Shown in pieces: positions 17,408 through 26,921 of a stretch of DNA of 64,000 bases. The notes beneath the pieces were generated by a model. It saw nothing but the letters and a program-made list of their open reading frames with translations, was not told the origin of the DNA and searched no databases. Position 1 is the first letter of the stretch; the number at the start of each line of letters is the position of its first letter. Made by a program: the position numbers and the translations under genes. Location of the stretch: positions 1-64,000 of the forward strand of contig NZ_JALGQE010000002.1 of assembly GCF_022810405.1 (NCBI RefSeq), in the 5' to 3' direction. Source of the DNA: Rhodococcus sp. ARC_M5 (GTDB lineage: Bacteria; Actinomycetota; Actinomycetes; Mycobacteriales; Mycobacteriaceae).

Positions 17408-17451
17408 GTGCACCGCACTTCTGACATCAGAATGTCAGAAGACACGTGCAC
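17408..17451. repeat. Inner TniA-binding-type repeats in opposite orientation
   Basis: Two 19-bp sites share the core TCAGAAG-N5-TGCAC with the terminal repeat. One is on minus (17408-17426) and one on plus (17433-17451). Together they form a perfect 10-bp dyad, CTTCTGACAT and ATGTCAGAAG, around CAGA at 17428-17431. Tn402-family ends carry such internal repeats near the terminus as transposase binding sites. They also lie in the tniA promoter. Confidence 0.7.
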
Positions 17452-17475
17452 TCACCCTCGAAACGCCTGCAAAGA

Positions 17476-17500
17476 GTGCAGCCGTCTTCTGAAGTTGACA
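17476..17500 (-). mobile_element. Terminal inverted repeat of a Tn402/Tn5053-type transposon
   Basis: Read on the minus strand this begins TGTCAACTTCAGAAGACGG and ends CTGCAC. It agrees with the 25-bp Tn402 terminal repeat at about 22 positions as I remember it. It marks the right edge of the element containing the tniA remnant. The opposite end, tniB and tniQ were not found leftward as far as the araC gene, so the element is truncated. The next host gene starts 42 bp beyond. Confidence 0.75.
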
Positions 17501-17542
17501 CCTCGGGACAAACAGGGTCGTTCGACGGTCTAGTCGACGTTC

Positions 17543-19489
17543 ATGACTGCCGTGCAGCCCCACCCCCTACTGCAACCCGTACGCGACCCCAGCGGCGGCG
17601 ACGCGGCAGCGGCGTGGGCGGCGATCGTGCGCGAGGAACCGCGGTATCCGCGAGTGTCGGTATCGGCGAACGTTCGTATCCCGATGAGCGACGGCACAGC
17701 GCTGCGCGCGTACGTCGTCCGCCCCGCCGACGCATCGGGTAAGGCGGTGACGGGGAGTTTTCCCACCGTCCTGAATCTGACGCCGTACAACAAGCTGCTG
17801 ATCAAGAGCATCGACACGATCCTCGAGACCCCTGTTCTCGGTCGTGCGATCAGAGCCTTCTCGTCCGCGTTCGACCTCACCGGAACCCGTTTCGACGGCA
17901 TCACCGAGATCACCCGAGTGGTTGCAGGCGGGGCGGCGGACCTGCTGTCGGTCAACCGGCACCTCGTCCGCAGCGGGTACGTTCAGATGATCGTCGATGT
18001 CCGCGGCACCGGCAGTTCCTCGGGCACCTGGGACGTGCTGGGCACCCGCGAACAACTCGATTCCCTCGAGGTGATCGACTGGGCCCGACGCCAGTACTGG
18101 TGCAACGGCAGGGTGGGAATGGCCGGCATCTCGTACTCGGCGATCAATGCGCTGCAGGCCGCAGCCAAGCAACCCGCCGGGCTCGACGCGATCTTCGCCG
18201 TCGAGGGCTCGGTGGACATCGTCCGCGAGATCTTCGCAACCGGAGGGGCCACCTCGGCGTTCATCCCGCTGTGGCTCACCGCCGTCAACGCATTGAAGTG
18301 GGCACCGGCCATCGGCGGCATCGACACGTTCACCTGGCTCCGCGATCGCACCCTGTCCCCCGCCACCAACCTGTTCGATCTGGCCAAAGGCTTTGTCACA
18401 GGACGAGATTCACGAATCTACGACGACGAGTACTACGACACCATCGACGCCGCCATCGAGGACATCGCGGTGCCGACATTCTTGTACGGCTGCTGGCACG
18501 ACATCTTCGGCGGCTCCGCCCCCGACATCTACAACCGGCTGTCCCTCGAACGCGGATCGAAGCAGTTGCTCGTCGGTGACGGGTACCACGGCAACCCCGG
18601 AATCGGGTTCGGCGAACCGGGCTTTCCACCGCGTCTCGATATGCTCGAGCGAGCCTGGTTCGACAAGTGGCTACGCGACATCGACAACGGAATCGAGAAC
18701 TACGGCCCCGTCACGTTGCGTCAACAGGGCGGCAATTGGACTGCGCACGGCCGCTTTCCGGCTCCGCGGGCGCAACCACGCAGGCTGTACCTGTCGGCGA
18801 CGCCCTCAGGAACGGCAGCCCACGCCGTAGCCGACGGCAGCCTCACGACCGAACCGGCCACGTCCCGCGACATCCTGACGGTGCGGCCCTCGTTGCGGGC
18901 CGTCGTCTCGCGTGACACCACCCAGGTACTCGCCGGCGTGACGGCAGTGTTGGGGGGCGGATTCACCTACGACAACCGGTTCGCCGAAGGTGCCGCAGTC
19001 ACCTTCACCACCGGTCCGGCCGAGTCGGACGCCGTTCTGTCCGGTCCGATGAATCTGCATCTTCGAGTGGTCTGCCACGCACGGGAAGCGTTGTGGGCCA
19101 TCATGATCTGCGACGTCGCTCCCGACGGGACCTCGACGGTGCTCAGCAACGGCGCTCTTCTGGCCTCGCGTCGAGCCGTGGACGACGAACGTTCCTTGTT
19201 CGCGCCGAACGGCGACTACACCCGGCCCTACCACCCGCTCACCGAAGCGGCGCTGCTTCCGGTACCCATCGGCGAACCCATCGTTCTCGATATCGACATT
19301 CTCACCACCGAGGCCGTCATCGCCACTGGCCACCGACTCCGGGTCGACGTATTCGCCACCGACACACCACGGTTCATCCCGATCTTGCCGGACCTACTGC
19401 GCACTCGACTACGCAAACAGGACATCAGCATCGACCCGGAAAGCCCGAGCTACCTGGTGGTGCCCATACTCGGTGAGCCGGGCTGGTAG
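17543..19489 (+). CDS. CocE/NonD family hydrolase
   Basis: A 648-residue alpha/beta hydrolase of the X-Pro dipeptidyl-peptidase S15/CocE type. The N-terminal catalytic domain has the nucleophile Ser197 in GMAGISYSA, an Asp in YGCWHDIFGG and a His in VGDGYHGNPG. A C-terminal beta domain of the XPP type follows from about residue 390. Members cleave esters or amides such as cocaine or glutaryl acyl groups; the substrate here is unknown. No signal peptide is apparent. The transposon end lies 42 bp upstream of the ATG, so the native promoter may have been replaced. The next hydrolase starts 10 bp after its stop. Confidence 0.9.
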   Translation: MTAVQPHPLLQPVRDPSGGDAAAAWAAIVREEPRYPRVSVSANVRIPMSDGTALRAYVVRPADASGKAVTGSFPTVLNLTPYNKLLIKSIDTILETPVLGRAIRAFSSAFDLTGTRFDGITEITRVVAGGAADLLSVNRHLVRSGYVQMIVDVRGTGSSSGTWDVLGTREQLDSLEVIDWARRQYWCNGRVGMAGISYSAINALQAAAKQPAGLDAIFAVEGSVDIVREIFATGGATSAFIPLWLTAVNALKWAPAIGGIDTFTWLRDRTLSPATNLFDLAKGFVTGRDSRIYDDEYYDTIDAAIEDIAVPTFLYGCWHDIFGGSAPDIYNRLSLERGSKQLLVGDGYHGNPGIGFGEPGFPPRLDMLERAWFDKWLRDIDNGIENYGPVTLRQQGGNWTAHGRFPAPRAQPRRLYLSATPSGTAAHAVADGSLTTEPATSRDILTVRPSLRAVVSRDTTQVLAGVTAVLGGGFTYDNRFAEGAAVTFTTGPAESDAVLSGPMNLHLRVVCHAREALWAIMICDVAPDGTSTVLSNGALLASRRAVDDERSLFAPNGDYTRPYHPLTEAALLPVPIGEPIVLDIDILTTEAVIATGHRLRVDVFATDTPRFIPILPDLLRTRLRKQDISIDPESPSYLVVPILGEPGW

Positions 19490-19499
19490 GAACGACATC

Positions 19500-20411
19500 A
19501 TGAGAATCGAACAAGGCATCGCGCCGGCGAACTCCGTCGAGATCGCGTACGAGGACATGGGTTCGGTCGATGACCCTGCGGTCCTGCTGATCATGGGCCT
19601 GTCCGCGCAATTGACGTTGTGGCCCATGGATTTCTGTACCCGCCTCGTCGATGCGGGATACCGAGTGATCCGCATCGACAACCGCGACATCGGACTGTCC
19701 ACGAAGATGACCGGGCAAAAGGTGCGGGGATCCCAGATCCTCCGAATGATCCGACACGAGCTCGGGATGTCTTCCGACGTGCCCTACACGATCGTCGACA
19801 TGGCCGCCGACGCCGTAGGAGTACTCGATCACCTCGGCATCGATACCGTGCACGTCGTCGGTGCATCGATGGGAGGCATGATCACTCAGGTCTTCGCCGG
19901 TAGTTACCCCGAACGAACCGAATCGGTGGGCATTCTCTTCTCGAGCACCAACGAGCCGTTCCTGCCTCCGCCGGACCCACGCGCCCTGCTGCCCCTGCTC
20001 GGTGGCGTCGGGAAGGACGCCACGAAAGAGGAAATCATCGCGCATTCGGCAAAGACGTTGTCCACCATCGGCTCTCCCGGCTTCCGCACTCCGCTCGAGG
20101 AACAACTGGAGATCGCGCAGGTGATGTACGAGCGGAACTACAACCCCTCGGGCGTCGTGCGGCAGATGGCTGCGATCACCGGCACCGGCAGCCTGCGGCC
20201 GTACGCGAAGAAGATCACCGCGCCGACGACCGTCATTCACGGGACCGCCGACAGACTGGTCCGACCGTCGTGCGGCAAGGCCATCGCCCGCGCCGTTCCC
20301 GGTGCCGAGCTGACGCTGATAGACGGCATGGCCCACGACCTACCCGCCGCGTTGCTCGACCGCATCAGCGGCATCGTCCTGGCCAACTTCGCTCGCGCGA
20401 ACGCGGCCTAG
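19500..20411 (+). CDS. Alpha/beta fold hydrolase
   Basis: A 303-residue alpha/beta hydrolase. It has the oxyanion region LLIMGLSAQ, the nucleophile elbow VVGASMGGM, and the C-terminal His in IDGMAHDLP. The Asp is probably in HGTADRLV. The ATG at 19500 follows GGTAGGAA and lies 10 bp after the CocE stop, so the two hydrolases form an operon. The family includes esterases, lipases and lactonases; a specific substrate cannot be stated. A strong hairpin follows the stop. Confidence 0.88.
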   Translation: MRIEQGIAPANSVEIAYEDMGSVDDPAVLLIMGLSAQLTLWPMDFCTRLVDAGYRVIRIDNRDIGLSTKMTGQKVRGSQILRMIRHELGMSSDVPYTIVDMAADAVGVLDHLGIDTVHVVGASMGGMITQVFAGSYPERTESVGILFSSTNEPFLPPPDPRALLPLLGGVGKDATKEEIIAHSAKTLSTIGSPGFRTPLEEQLEIAQVMYERNYNPSGVVRQMAAITGTGSLRPYAKKITAPTTVIHGTADRLVRPSCGKAIARAVPGAELTLIDGMAHDLPAALLDRISGIVLANFARANAA

Positions 20412-20432
20412 ATCCTCGGCAAGACCCTACGA

Positions 20433-20466
20433 CGAAGGCCGGCCTCCCTGGGGAGACCGGCCTTCG
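20433..20466. terminator. Bidirectional hairpin terminator
   Basis: A 15-bp stem (CGAAGGCCGGCCTCC paired with its complement, one G-U) closes a 4-base loop CTGG. It lies between the convergent alpha/beta hydrolase and rplA genes and should end transcription from both sides. Confidence 0.85.
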
Positions 20467-20481
20467 TTCGCAGATACGAAA

Positions 20482-21201
20482 TTACGCGTTCGCGTCGTCC
20501 TCGAGGAGGTTGCGCGTGCGGTTCGGATCGACCTGGACGCCGGGTCCGGTGGTGGTCGAGACGGTGACCTTCTTGACGTAACGACCCTTGGCCGACGACG
20601 GCTTCGCACGCAGGATCTCGTCCAGCGCTGCGCCGTAGTTCTCCACCAGCTTGGTCTCGTCGAACGAGGCCTTACCGATGACGAAGTGCAGGTTGGCCTG
20701 CTTGTCGACGCGGAAGTTGATCTTGCCGCCCTTGATGTCGTTGACGGCCTTGGTCACATCGTTGGTGACCGTGCCCGTCTTCGGGTTCGGCATCAGGCCA
20801 CGCGGTCCGAGGACACGGGCAATGCGGCCGACCTTGGCCATCTGATCGGGGGTGGCGATCGCGGCGTCGAAGTCCAGGAAACCGCCCTGGATGCGCTCGA
20901 TCAGATCTTCTGCTCCGACGACGTCGGCTCCTGCTGCCTCGGCCTCTGCAGCCTTCTCACCAGCGGCGAAAACAATAACCCGAGCGGTCTTGCCGGTGCC
21001 GTGGGGAAGGTTGACGGTGCCGCGCACCATCTGATCCGCCTTGCGGGGATCGACGCCGAGTCGCACTGCAACCTCGACGGTGGGGTCGAACTTGCTCGAC
21101 GCGGTCTCCTTGGCCAACTTGGCGGCTTCGAGAGGAGAGTAGAGATTGTCCTGGTCGATCTTTGCGGCCTGCTCGAGGTAGGCCTTGCTGCGCTTTGCCA
21201 T
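20482..21201 (-). CDS. rplA: 50S ribosomal protein L1
   Basis: A 239-residue L1 protein. It begins [16 protein letters not shown] and contains [15 protein letters not shown], a hallmark of the family, and [20 protein letters not shown]1 forms the stalk at the ribosomal E site and in other bacteria represses its own operon by binding mRNA. It is the last gene of the secE-nusG-rplK-rplA group, 89 bp after rplK. Full family length. Confidence 0.98.
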   Translation of the reverse strand: MAKRSKAYLEQAAKIDQDNLYSPLEAAKLAKETASSKFDPTVEVAVRLGVDPRKADQMVRGTVNLPHGTGKTARVIVFAAGEKAAEAEAAGADVVGAEDLIERIQGGFLDFDAAIATPDQMAKVGRIARVLGPRGLMPNPKTGTVTNDVTKAVNDIKGGKINFRVDKQANLHFVIGKASFDETKLVENYGAALDEILRAKPSSAKGRYVKKVTVSTTTGPGVQVDPNRTRNLLEDDANA

Positions 21202-21290
21202 GTCTTGCTGTCCTTCGTTCGAGTTCAGTGTGGTTGACGAGCCTGGCCGGCTCTCCCACGTGTACTTCGGTTACTGCAGAGAGCTGGTAA

Positions 21291-21725
21291 TCAGCCTTCG
21301 ACCGTGATGCCCATCGAGCGAGCAGTGCCGGCGATGATCTTCGCGGCCTGATCGATGTCGTTGGCGTTGAGGTCTTCCTGCTTGGTCTTGGCGATCTCGC
21401 GCACCTGATCCATGGTCACCTTGGCGACCTTGGTCTTGTGCGGCTCGCCGGAGCCCTTTGCCACGCCTGCAGCCTTGAGCAGCAGCTTGGCAGCGGGAGG
21501 AGTCTTGAGCTTGAAGTCGAACGTGCGGTCTTCGTAGACCGAGATCTCGACCGGTACGACGTTGCCGCGCTGCGACTCGGTCGCGGCGTTGTACGCCTTG
21601 CAGAACTCCATGATGTTGACGCCGTGCTGGCCCAATGCGGGGCCGACGGGCGGTGCCGGGTTGGCGGCACCGGCCTGGATCTGAAGCTTGATGATCCCGG
21701 CTAGCTTCTTCTTCTTCGGGGGCAT
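21291..21725 (-). CDS. rplK: 50S ribosomal protein L11
   Basis: A 144-residue L11 with the N-terminal [20 protein letters not shown] and [12 protein letters not shown], and a C-terminal RNA-binding domain ending [16 protein letters not shown]11 binds 23S rRNA at the GTPase centre and is the thiostrepton target site. The ATG at 21725 is the usual MPPKKKK start; the open frame extends further upstream but without homology. It lies between nusG and rplA in the standard order. Confidence 0.98.
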
Positions 21726-21789
21726 TTCTTTTTCCTTGTATTCGCTCGGGTTTCTTGCGGTTGCTACTGCAAGTCTGTGCGCGCGGCTT

Positions 21790-22629
<840 letters not shown>

Positions 22630-22674
22630 CTAGTTTCCTGCTCGGTTCGATCGTCGAAAAGTCGGCCGTCTCGG

Positions 22675-23145
22675 TCAGCCGAACAGCCAGCCGACGCCCT
22701 TGATGAACAACACGTCGAGACCGCTGATGTACGCGACCATGAACGTCAGGAAGACGAGCACGACGGTGGTGTAGGTGACCATCTGCTTCTTGTTCGGCCA
22801 GATGACCTTGCGCAGTTCGGCAACAACCTCGCGGAAGAACTGCAGCAGCCGCAGAAAAACGTTGGGCCGCTTGTCTGCCTTGGCCTTGCCCGAACGTCCC
22901 TTGCCGGACGTGGCTTTCGTGGACGCGCTCGCAGTCTTCGTCATCGACACCGAGGCAGCACCGGTGCTGCGTGACCTGCTCGACGATCGCTTACCAGTGG
23001 GTACGACAGCCTCCGCAGAAGATCCACCGGCAGACGTATCAGCATCGGAGAGACGGCCCTCGGAGCCAGGTACGACGTCGTCTGGGGCCGAAGAGTCCTC
23101 GAACTCCCCCGATCGACCGTCGCGCTTACCGCGCTCCTCGCTCAC
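22675..23145 (-). CDS. secE: Preprotein translocase subunit SecE
   Basis: A 156-residue SecE. The C-terminal 65 residues form the conserved part: FFREVVAELRKVIWPNKKQM followed by one membrane segment (VVLVFLTFMVAYISGLDVLF). A long Ser/Lys/Asp-rich N-terminal extension is typical of actinobacteria. The GTG at 23145 follows GAGAGGAA; a longer frame would run into the tRNA(Trp) gene. SecE stabilises the SecY channel in the inner membrane. Confidence 0.95.
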   Translation of the reverse strand: MSEERGKRDGRSGEFEDSSAPDDVVPGSEGRLSDADTSAGGSSAEAVVPTGKRSSSRSRSTGAASVSMTKTASASTKATSGKGRSGKAKADKRPNVFLRLLQFFREVVAELRKVIWPNKKQMVTYTTVVLVFLTFMVAYISGLDVLFIKGVGWLFG

Positions 23146-23175
23146 GTCGTTCCTCTCAGTTGCTGACACCTTGGG

Positions 23176-23248
<73 letters not shown>

Positions 23249-23437
23249 TCGGCCGAAACTTCTCAGCCGCTCTGGTGTCCATCCGACTCACACGCACGAA
23301 CCCACGTAACCTCGGGAAGAGGACGCGGGCAGCGCAGAGCGCCGGATTACCCCAGAAATCTCAGTGTACTGCACACTCTTCGGAACAGATAAATCCCGTC
23401 GTCCCGGCCACGAACTGCTTCTGCCGGATCGACATGC

Positions 23438-23863
23438 TCAGGCCAAACGTACCGTTGCGGTAGCTCGCCCGAAAATCTTCTTGCCCTCGAACTTCGCCAC
23501 GATGGCAATCACGGCAGTTCGCTCCTCGGCGTCCATCGTCTTGATCTTGCCGGTGAACTCGACCTGCGCCGCCGAATCCGCCGGGACGAACACCGAGCTG
23601 GTGAAGCGCACGTTGTACTCGGTGACCGCACCCGGATCGCCGAGCCATGACGTGACGAAACCGGCACCGAGGCCCATCGTCAGCATGCCGTGCGCGATCA
23701 CGTTGTCCAATCCGGCCAGCGCGACAACCTCGTCACTCCAGTGGATCGGGTTGGGATCGCCGGACACACCTGCGTAGTTCACCAGGTCGCCGCGGGTCAA
23801 GGACACGACTCGCTCGGGCAGCTCCTCGCCGACGGACACGTCGTCGAAACTACGAAGCGCCAT
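23438..23863 (-). CDS. hadB: (3R)-hydroxyacyl-ACP dehydratase subunit HadB
   Basis: A 141-residue MaoC-like hot-dog protein. The catalytic pair Asp36 and His41 is visible in SGDPNPIHWSD. HadB is the catalytic subunit of the HadAB dehydratase in FAS-II, which dehydrates 3-hydroxyacyl-ACP during mycolic acid elongation. Its start lies inside the end of hadA (14-bp overlap), so the two are translationally coupled. In mycobacteria hadC follows; here the next gene leftward is tRNA(Trp), so hadC is missing from this locus. Confidence 0.95.
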   Translation of the reverse strand: MALRSFDDVSVGEELPERVVSLTRGDLVNYAGVSGDPNPIHWSDEVVALAGLDNVIAHGMLTMGLGAGFVTSWLGDPGAVTEYNVRFTSSVFVPADSAAQVEFTGKIKTMDAEERTAVIAIVAKFEGKKIFGRATATVRLA

Positions 23864-24392
23864 GCCTGATCACTTCCTTGACCGCATGGGCGATGTTCTC
23901 GTCGATCTCCCCGCCGGTCCGCGCCACGATGGTCGTCCACGTGGTCTGTACGAGATCACCGTTCTGGTCGGTGATGATGTTCTTCGTGGTCATGATGTCG
24001 CTGCCGCTCATCTGCCGGAAGGACTCGAGGTACACGTCGCAGAAGATTCGATCGCCGACCTGAATCGGGCGATGGAATTCCAGTCGTTGGTCGGTCTGCA
24101 GAATCTGGCTCGGGTCGTAACCGGTGATGACCTCTTGCAGCATCCGGGTCTGCGCACTGATTCCGAGCAGGGAAATGAAGGTCAAGGGCGCGAGGAGACC
24201 GTCGTAACCGAGGCCCTTCGCTGCGTCCTCGTCGTGATGCGCGGGATGAAAATCCTGGACGGCACGCGCGTATTCACGAACCTTCTCGCGGCCGACCTCG
24301 TAGAAGTCGTCGACGCGGAAATGAGAACCGACCATGGACGCCGCGTGTGCGGATGCATCCATGGTCGGGACATCGTGTGGAGCTTGTGACAC
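23850..24392 (-). CDS. hadA: (3R)-hydroxyacyl-ACP dehydratase subunit HadA
   Basis: A 180-residue MaoC-type N-terminal domain protein, the substrate-binding partner of HadB. It contains DFYEVGREKVREYARAVQD and LLAPLTFISLLG, typical of HadA. The extra N-terminal 20 residues are variable, and an internal Met (position 11 or 20) is an alternative start. It lies 107 bp after rpmG and overlaps hadB, as in mycobacteria. Works in FAS-II for mycolate synthesis. Confidence 0.93.
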   Translation of the reverse strand: MSQAPHDVPTMDASAHAASMVGSHFRVDDFYEVGREKVREYARAVQDFHPAHHDEDAAKGLGYDGLLAPLTFISLLGISAQTRMLQEVITGYDPSQILQTDQRLEFHRPIQVGDRIFCDVYLESFRQMSGSDIMTTKNIITDQNGDLVQTTWTTIVARTGGEIDENIAHAVKEVIRHGAS

Positions 24393-24499
24393 GGAAAACC
24401 TTTTCTACCCTGGACGCAAGAGCCGTTAGGGGGAGAAAATGTGACCTAACGCCGGGCGCCGACTAGAGATCGGAACTGCGAACCAGCGAGCCGTGCAAT

Positions 24500-24667
24500 C
24501 TAGCGAGATTCGCGGTGAGCCCGGTGCGTTCCGCAGTTGGAGCAGAACTTCTTCAGCTCGATGCGGTCGGGGTCGTTCCGACGGTTCTTCTTGGTGATGT
24601 AGTTGCGGTGCTTGCAAACCTCGCAGGCCAAGGTGATCTTGGGCCGCACATCGGTGGAGGAGGCCAC
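24500..24667 (-). CDS. rpmG: 50S ribosomal protein L33 (zinc-binding type)
   Basis: A 55-residue L33, from a GTG at 24667: [20 protein letters not shown] followed by [20 protein letters not shown]. Two CxxC pairs (Cys15/Cys18 and Cys42/Cys45) mark the zinc-binding, so-called C+ form. It is the first gene of the rpmG-hadA-hadB group. Too short for a standard length cut-off, but identity is clear. Confidence 0.95.
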   Translation of the reverse strand: MASSTDVRPKITLACEVCKHRNYITKKNRRNDPDRIELKKFCSNCGTHRAHRESR

Positions 24668-24748
24668 TGGACGCCTACTTTCGGGTAAATCTGATCTGGG
24701 TCAATCAGGACTGTTCATGGGTGCTACTGGTCGTGCTTGCCTACTGTG

Positions 24749-24821
24749 TAGCGGTGACCGGACTTGAACCGGCGACGCAACGATTATGAGTCGTTTGCTC
24801 TACCAACTGAGCTACACCGCC
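24749..24821 (-). tRNA. tRNA-Met (CAT), elongator type
   Basis: A 73-nt cloverleaf with acceptor GGCGGTG, D-arm TAGCTCAGTTGGTAGAGC, anticodon CAT in ACTCATAAT and T-loop GTTCAAGTC. A standard G1-U72 wobble end and paired acceptor suggest elongator rather than initiator tRNA. Confidence 0.95.
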
Positions 24822-24883
24822 TCAGGTGCTCATCGTCTACCATCCCACGTGAGGAACTCGACGTCGAGCAATCCAATCCAGCG

Positions 24884-24956
24884 AGCCCCCTAACGGAATC
24901 GAACCGTTGACCTTTTCCTTACCATGGAAACGCTCTACCGACTGAGCTAAGGGGGC
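24884..24956 (-). tRNA. tRNA-Thr (GGT)
   Basis: A 73-nt cloverleaf with acceptor GCCCCCT paired to AGGGGGC, anticodon loop ATGGTAA (anticodon GGT), and T-loop GTTCGATTC. It is 62 bp upstream of tRNA(Met) on the same strand. Confidence 0.96.
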
Positions 24957-25104
24957 GGGATCAGCACTCGCATGCCGTGCGCTGAAGCCTCCAAGAGGTT
25001 ACACATTCCGAGCGCCCAGTACCAAATTACGTGGTCAGCGGCCCATGCATGTCCTCTTCACATGGAAACCCCAGCGAGAGAAACACTCGCCGGGGTTCCA
25101 GGTG

Positions 25105-25187
25105 TGGCAGATGTAGGATTCGAACCTACGTAGGCATAAGCCGACGGATTTACAGTCCGCTCCCATTGGCCGCTCGGGCAATCTGCC
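25105..25187 (-). tRNA. tRNA-Tyr (GTA)
   Basis: An 83-nt class II tRNA with acceptor GGCAGAT paired to ATCTGCC, anticodon GTA in CTGTAAATC, and a long variable arm (CGTCGGCTTATGCCTACG region). T-loop GTTCGAATC. Confidence 0.96.
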
Positions 25188-25363
25188 GTGCTGCGATCGA
25201 AGCTCGTACTGCTCTTCGGCGCGGTGAGAAGAATACAACGAACGTCCCCCCGGAACGCAAACCGGGTGGATACGGTCGGTAGCGGGCCGATAAAGTCCCT
25301 GCAGGATGTGGTCCGACACCATCGCCACATCAAATATTTCGATTCGACTGGAGAGTGTGAGAA

Positions 25364-25864
25364 GTGGCTGATTCGTCCTTCGACGTAGTGAGCAAAGTCG
25401 ACCGCCAGGAAGTGGACAACGCTCTGGGACAGGCCGCGAAGGAGCTGGCGACCCGCTTCGACTTCCGCGGATCCGACACCAGCATCGAATGGTCCGGTAG
25501 CGGCGAGGCGGAGACCATCGTCATCACGTCCGAATCCGAGGAGAAGGTCAAAGCGGCCCTGGACGTGTTCAAGGAAAAGCTGATCCGCCGCGACGTCTCG
25601 CTCAAGGCGTTCGAGACCAACGATCCTGCCGCGTCGGGCAAGGTCTACAAGGTCACCGGCAAGCTCGTCCAGGGCATCAGCACCGAGAACGCCAAGAAGA
25701 TCTCGAAGAAGATCCGCGACGACGGCCCCAAGGGCGTCAAAGCGCAGATCCAGGGCGACGAGCTGCGCGTGAGCAGCAAGAAGCGCGACGACCTCCAGGC
25801 GATCCAACAGTTGCTCAAGAGCGAGGACTTCGGAATCGCCTTGCAGTTCGTCAACTACCGATAG
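25364..25864 (+). CDS. YajQ family nucleotide-binding protein
   Basis: A 166-residue YajQ/UPF0234 protein. It begins [20 protein letters not shown] and contains [17 protein letters not shown] and [19 protein letters not shown], both typical of the family. YajQ proteins bind nucleotides, in some species cyclic di-GMP, and act as regulators. The start is GTG at 25364. The tRNA(Tyr) gene is divergent upstream, and a large palindrome follows before the convergent htpX. Cyclic di-GMP binding is not proven for actinobacterial members. Confidence 0.93.
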   Translation: MADSSFDVVSKVDRQEVDNALGQAAKELATRFDFRGSDTSIEWSGSGEAETIVITSESEEKVKAALDVFKEKLIRRDVSLKAFETNDPAASGKVYKVTGKLVQGISTENAKKISKKIRDDGPKGVKAQIQGDELRVSSKKRDDLQAIQQLLKSEDFGIALQFVNYR

Positions 25865-25904
25865 AGCGGCTCCTCACCTGGGTCGTTCCGCAGGCTCCAC
25901 TCCT

Positions 25905-25962
25905 GCGCCGCACGTGAGTACAACTTCGTAGCAGGGGTCGAAGTTTCGTTCACGTGCGGCGC
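25905..25962. terminator. Large palindrome between convergent yajQ-type gene and htpX
   Basis: Arms 25905-25928 and 25939-25962 form 13 bp of perfect outer stem (GCGCCGCACGTGA), a 4-base mismatch and a 7-bp inner stem around a 10-base loop. Related sequence with the same right flank occurs at 43037-43088. In both cases the minus-strand gene's stop codon follows within about 12 bp. Likely a bidirectional terminator. Confidence 0.75.
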
Positions 25963-25968
25963 AGCCGC

Positions 25969-26838
25969 TCAATACGGCCGGTGGCCGGCCATCCGTTCGA
26001 GTCGCTCGATGCGGTCGGCCATCGGCGGGTGGGTGGCGAAGAGCGCACCCGCCTTGTCGCCGAGCCGGAACGGATTGGCGATCATCAGATGTGACTCTGC
26101 CGCCAGCCGCGGCTCCGGTGGCAGCGGTGCCAGCTGCACTCCCTGCTCGAGCTTGCGGAGCGCCGAGGCCAGCGCCAACGGATCGCCGGTCAGCTCGGCC
26201 CCGGACTGGTCGGCTTGGTACTCACGCGAGCGGGAGACCGCGAGGCGAACCAGGCTGGCCGCAATGGGTCCCAGCATCGACACCAGCAGCAGCGCGAGCG
26301 GGTTCGGTCCCCCGTTGCCGCGTCCGCCGAAGACATTGGCGAAGAACGCCAGGTTGGCCAGACCCGAGATGACCGACGCCATCGCACCCGCAACCGACGA
26401 GATCAGGATGTCGCGGTTGTAGACGTGCGACAGCTCGTGGCCGAGCACCGCGCGCAGTTCCCGCTCGTCGAGGATTCGCAGAATGCCCTCGGTGCAGCAC
26501 ACGGCTGCGTTGCGTGGGTTTCGCCCGGTGGCGAAAGCGTTGGGATTGTTGGTGGGGCTCACGTACAGCGCGGGCATCGGCTGATGAGCGGCCGTAGCCA
26601 ACTCGCGCACGATGCGATACATCGCCGGCTGCTCGAGCTCGGTCACCGGCACCGCATGCATCGACCGCAAGGCCATCTTCGCGCTGTTGAAATACGCGTA
26701 GCCGTTCACGCCCACGGCCAAGACGACGGACCCGATCAGAATCATCGAATTGCCGAACAACGAGCCGATGAAAACGATGAGTGCGGACATCCCGACCAGC
26801 AGGCCGAAAGTCTTCGCGCCGTTCGCGTAACTGTTCAC
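25969..26838 (-). CDS. htpX: Zinc metalloprotease HtpX
   Basis: A 289-residue M48 membrane protease. Two N-terminal hydrophobic segments (about 12-28 and 31-50) are followed by the zinc motif HELSH at 134-138 and a third ligand, probably in the [15 protein letters not shown] segment. It degrades damaged membrane proteins at the cytoplasmic face. Starts at GTG. Neighbour of the prenyl diphosphate synthase gene as in mycobacteria. Usual family length. Confidence 0.95.
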   Translation of the reverse strand: MNSYANGAKTFGLLVGMSALIVFIGSLFGNSMILIGSVVLAVGVNGYAYFNSAKMALRSMHAVPVTELEQPAMYRIVRELATAAHQPMPALYVSPTNNPNAFATGRNPRNAAVCCTEGILRILDERELRAVLGHELSHVYNRDILISSVAGAMASVISGLANLAFFANVFGGRGNGGPNPLALLLVSMLGPIAASLVRLAVSRSREYQADQSGAELTGDPLALASALRKLEQGVQLAPLPPEPRLAAESHLMIANPFRLGDKAGALFATHPPMADRIERLERMAGHRPY

Positions 26839-26921
26839 TGTTACTGGTGCCTCCTCGTACCGGGTGTTCCTACCCGATTCAACGAAAACACCAGGACCTG
26901 CAGTTCCCGCCTGGAGGGTCG

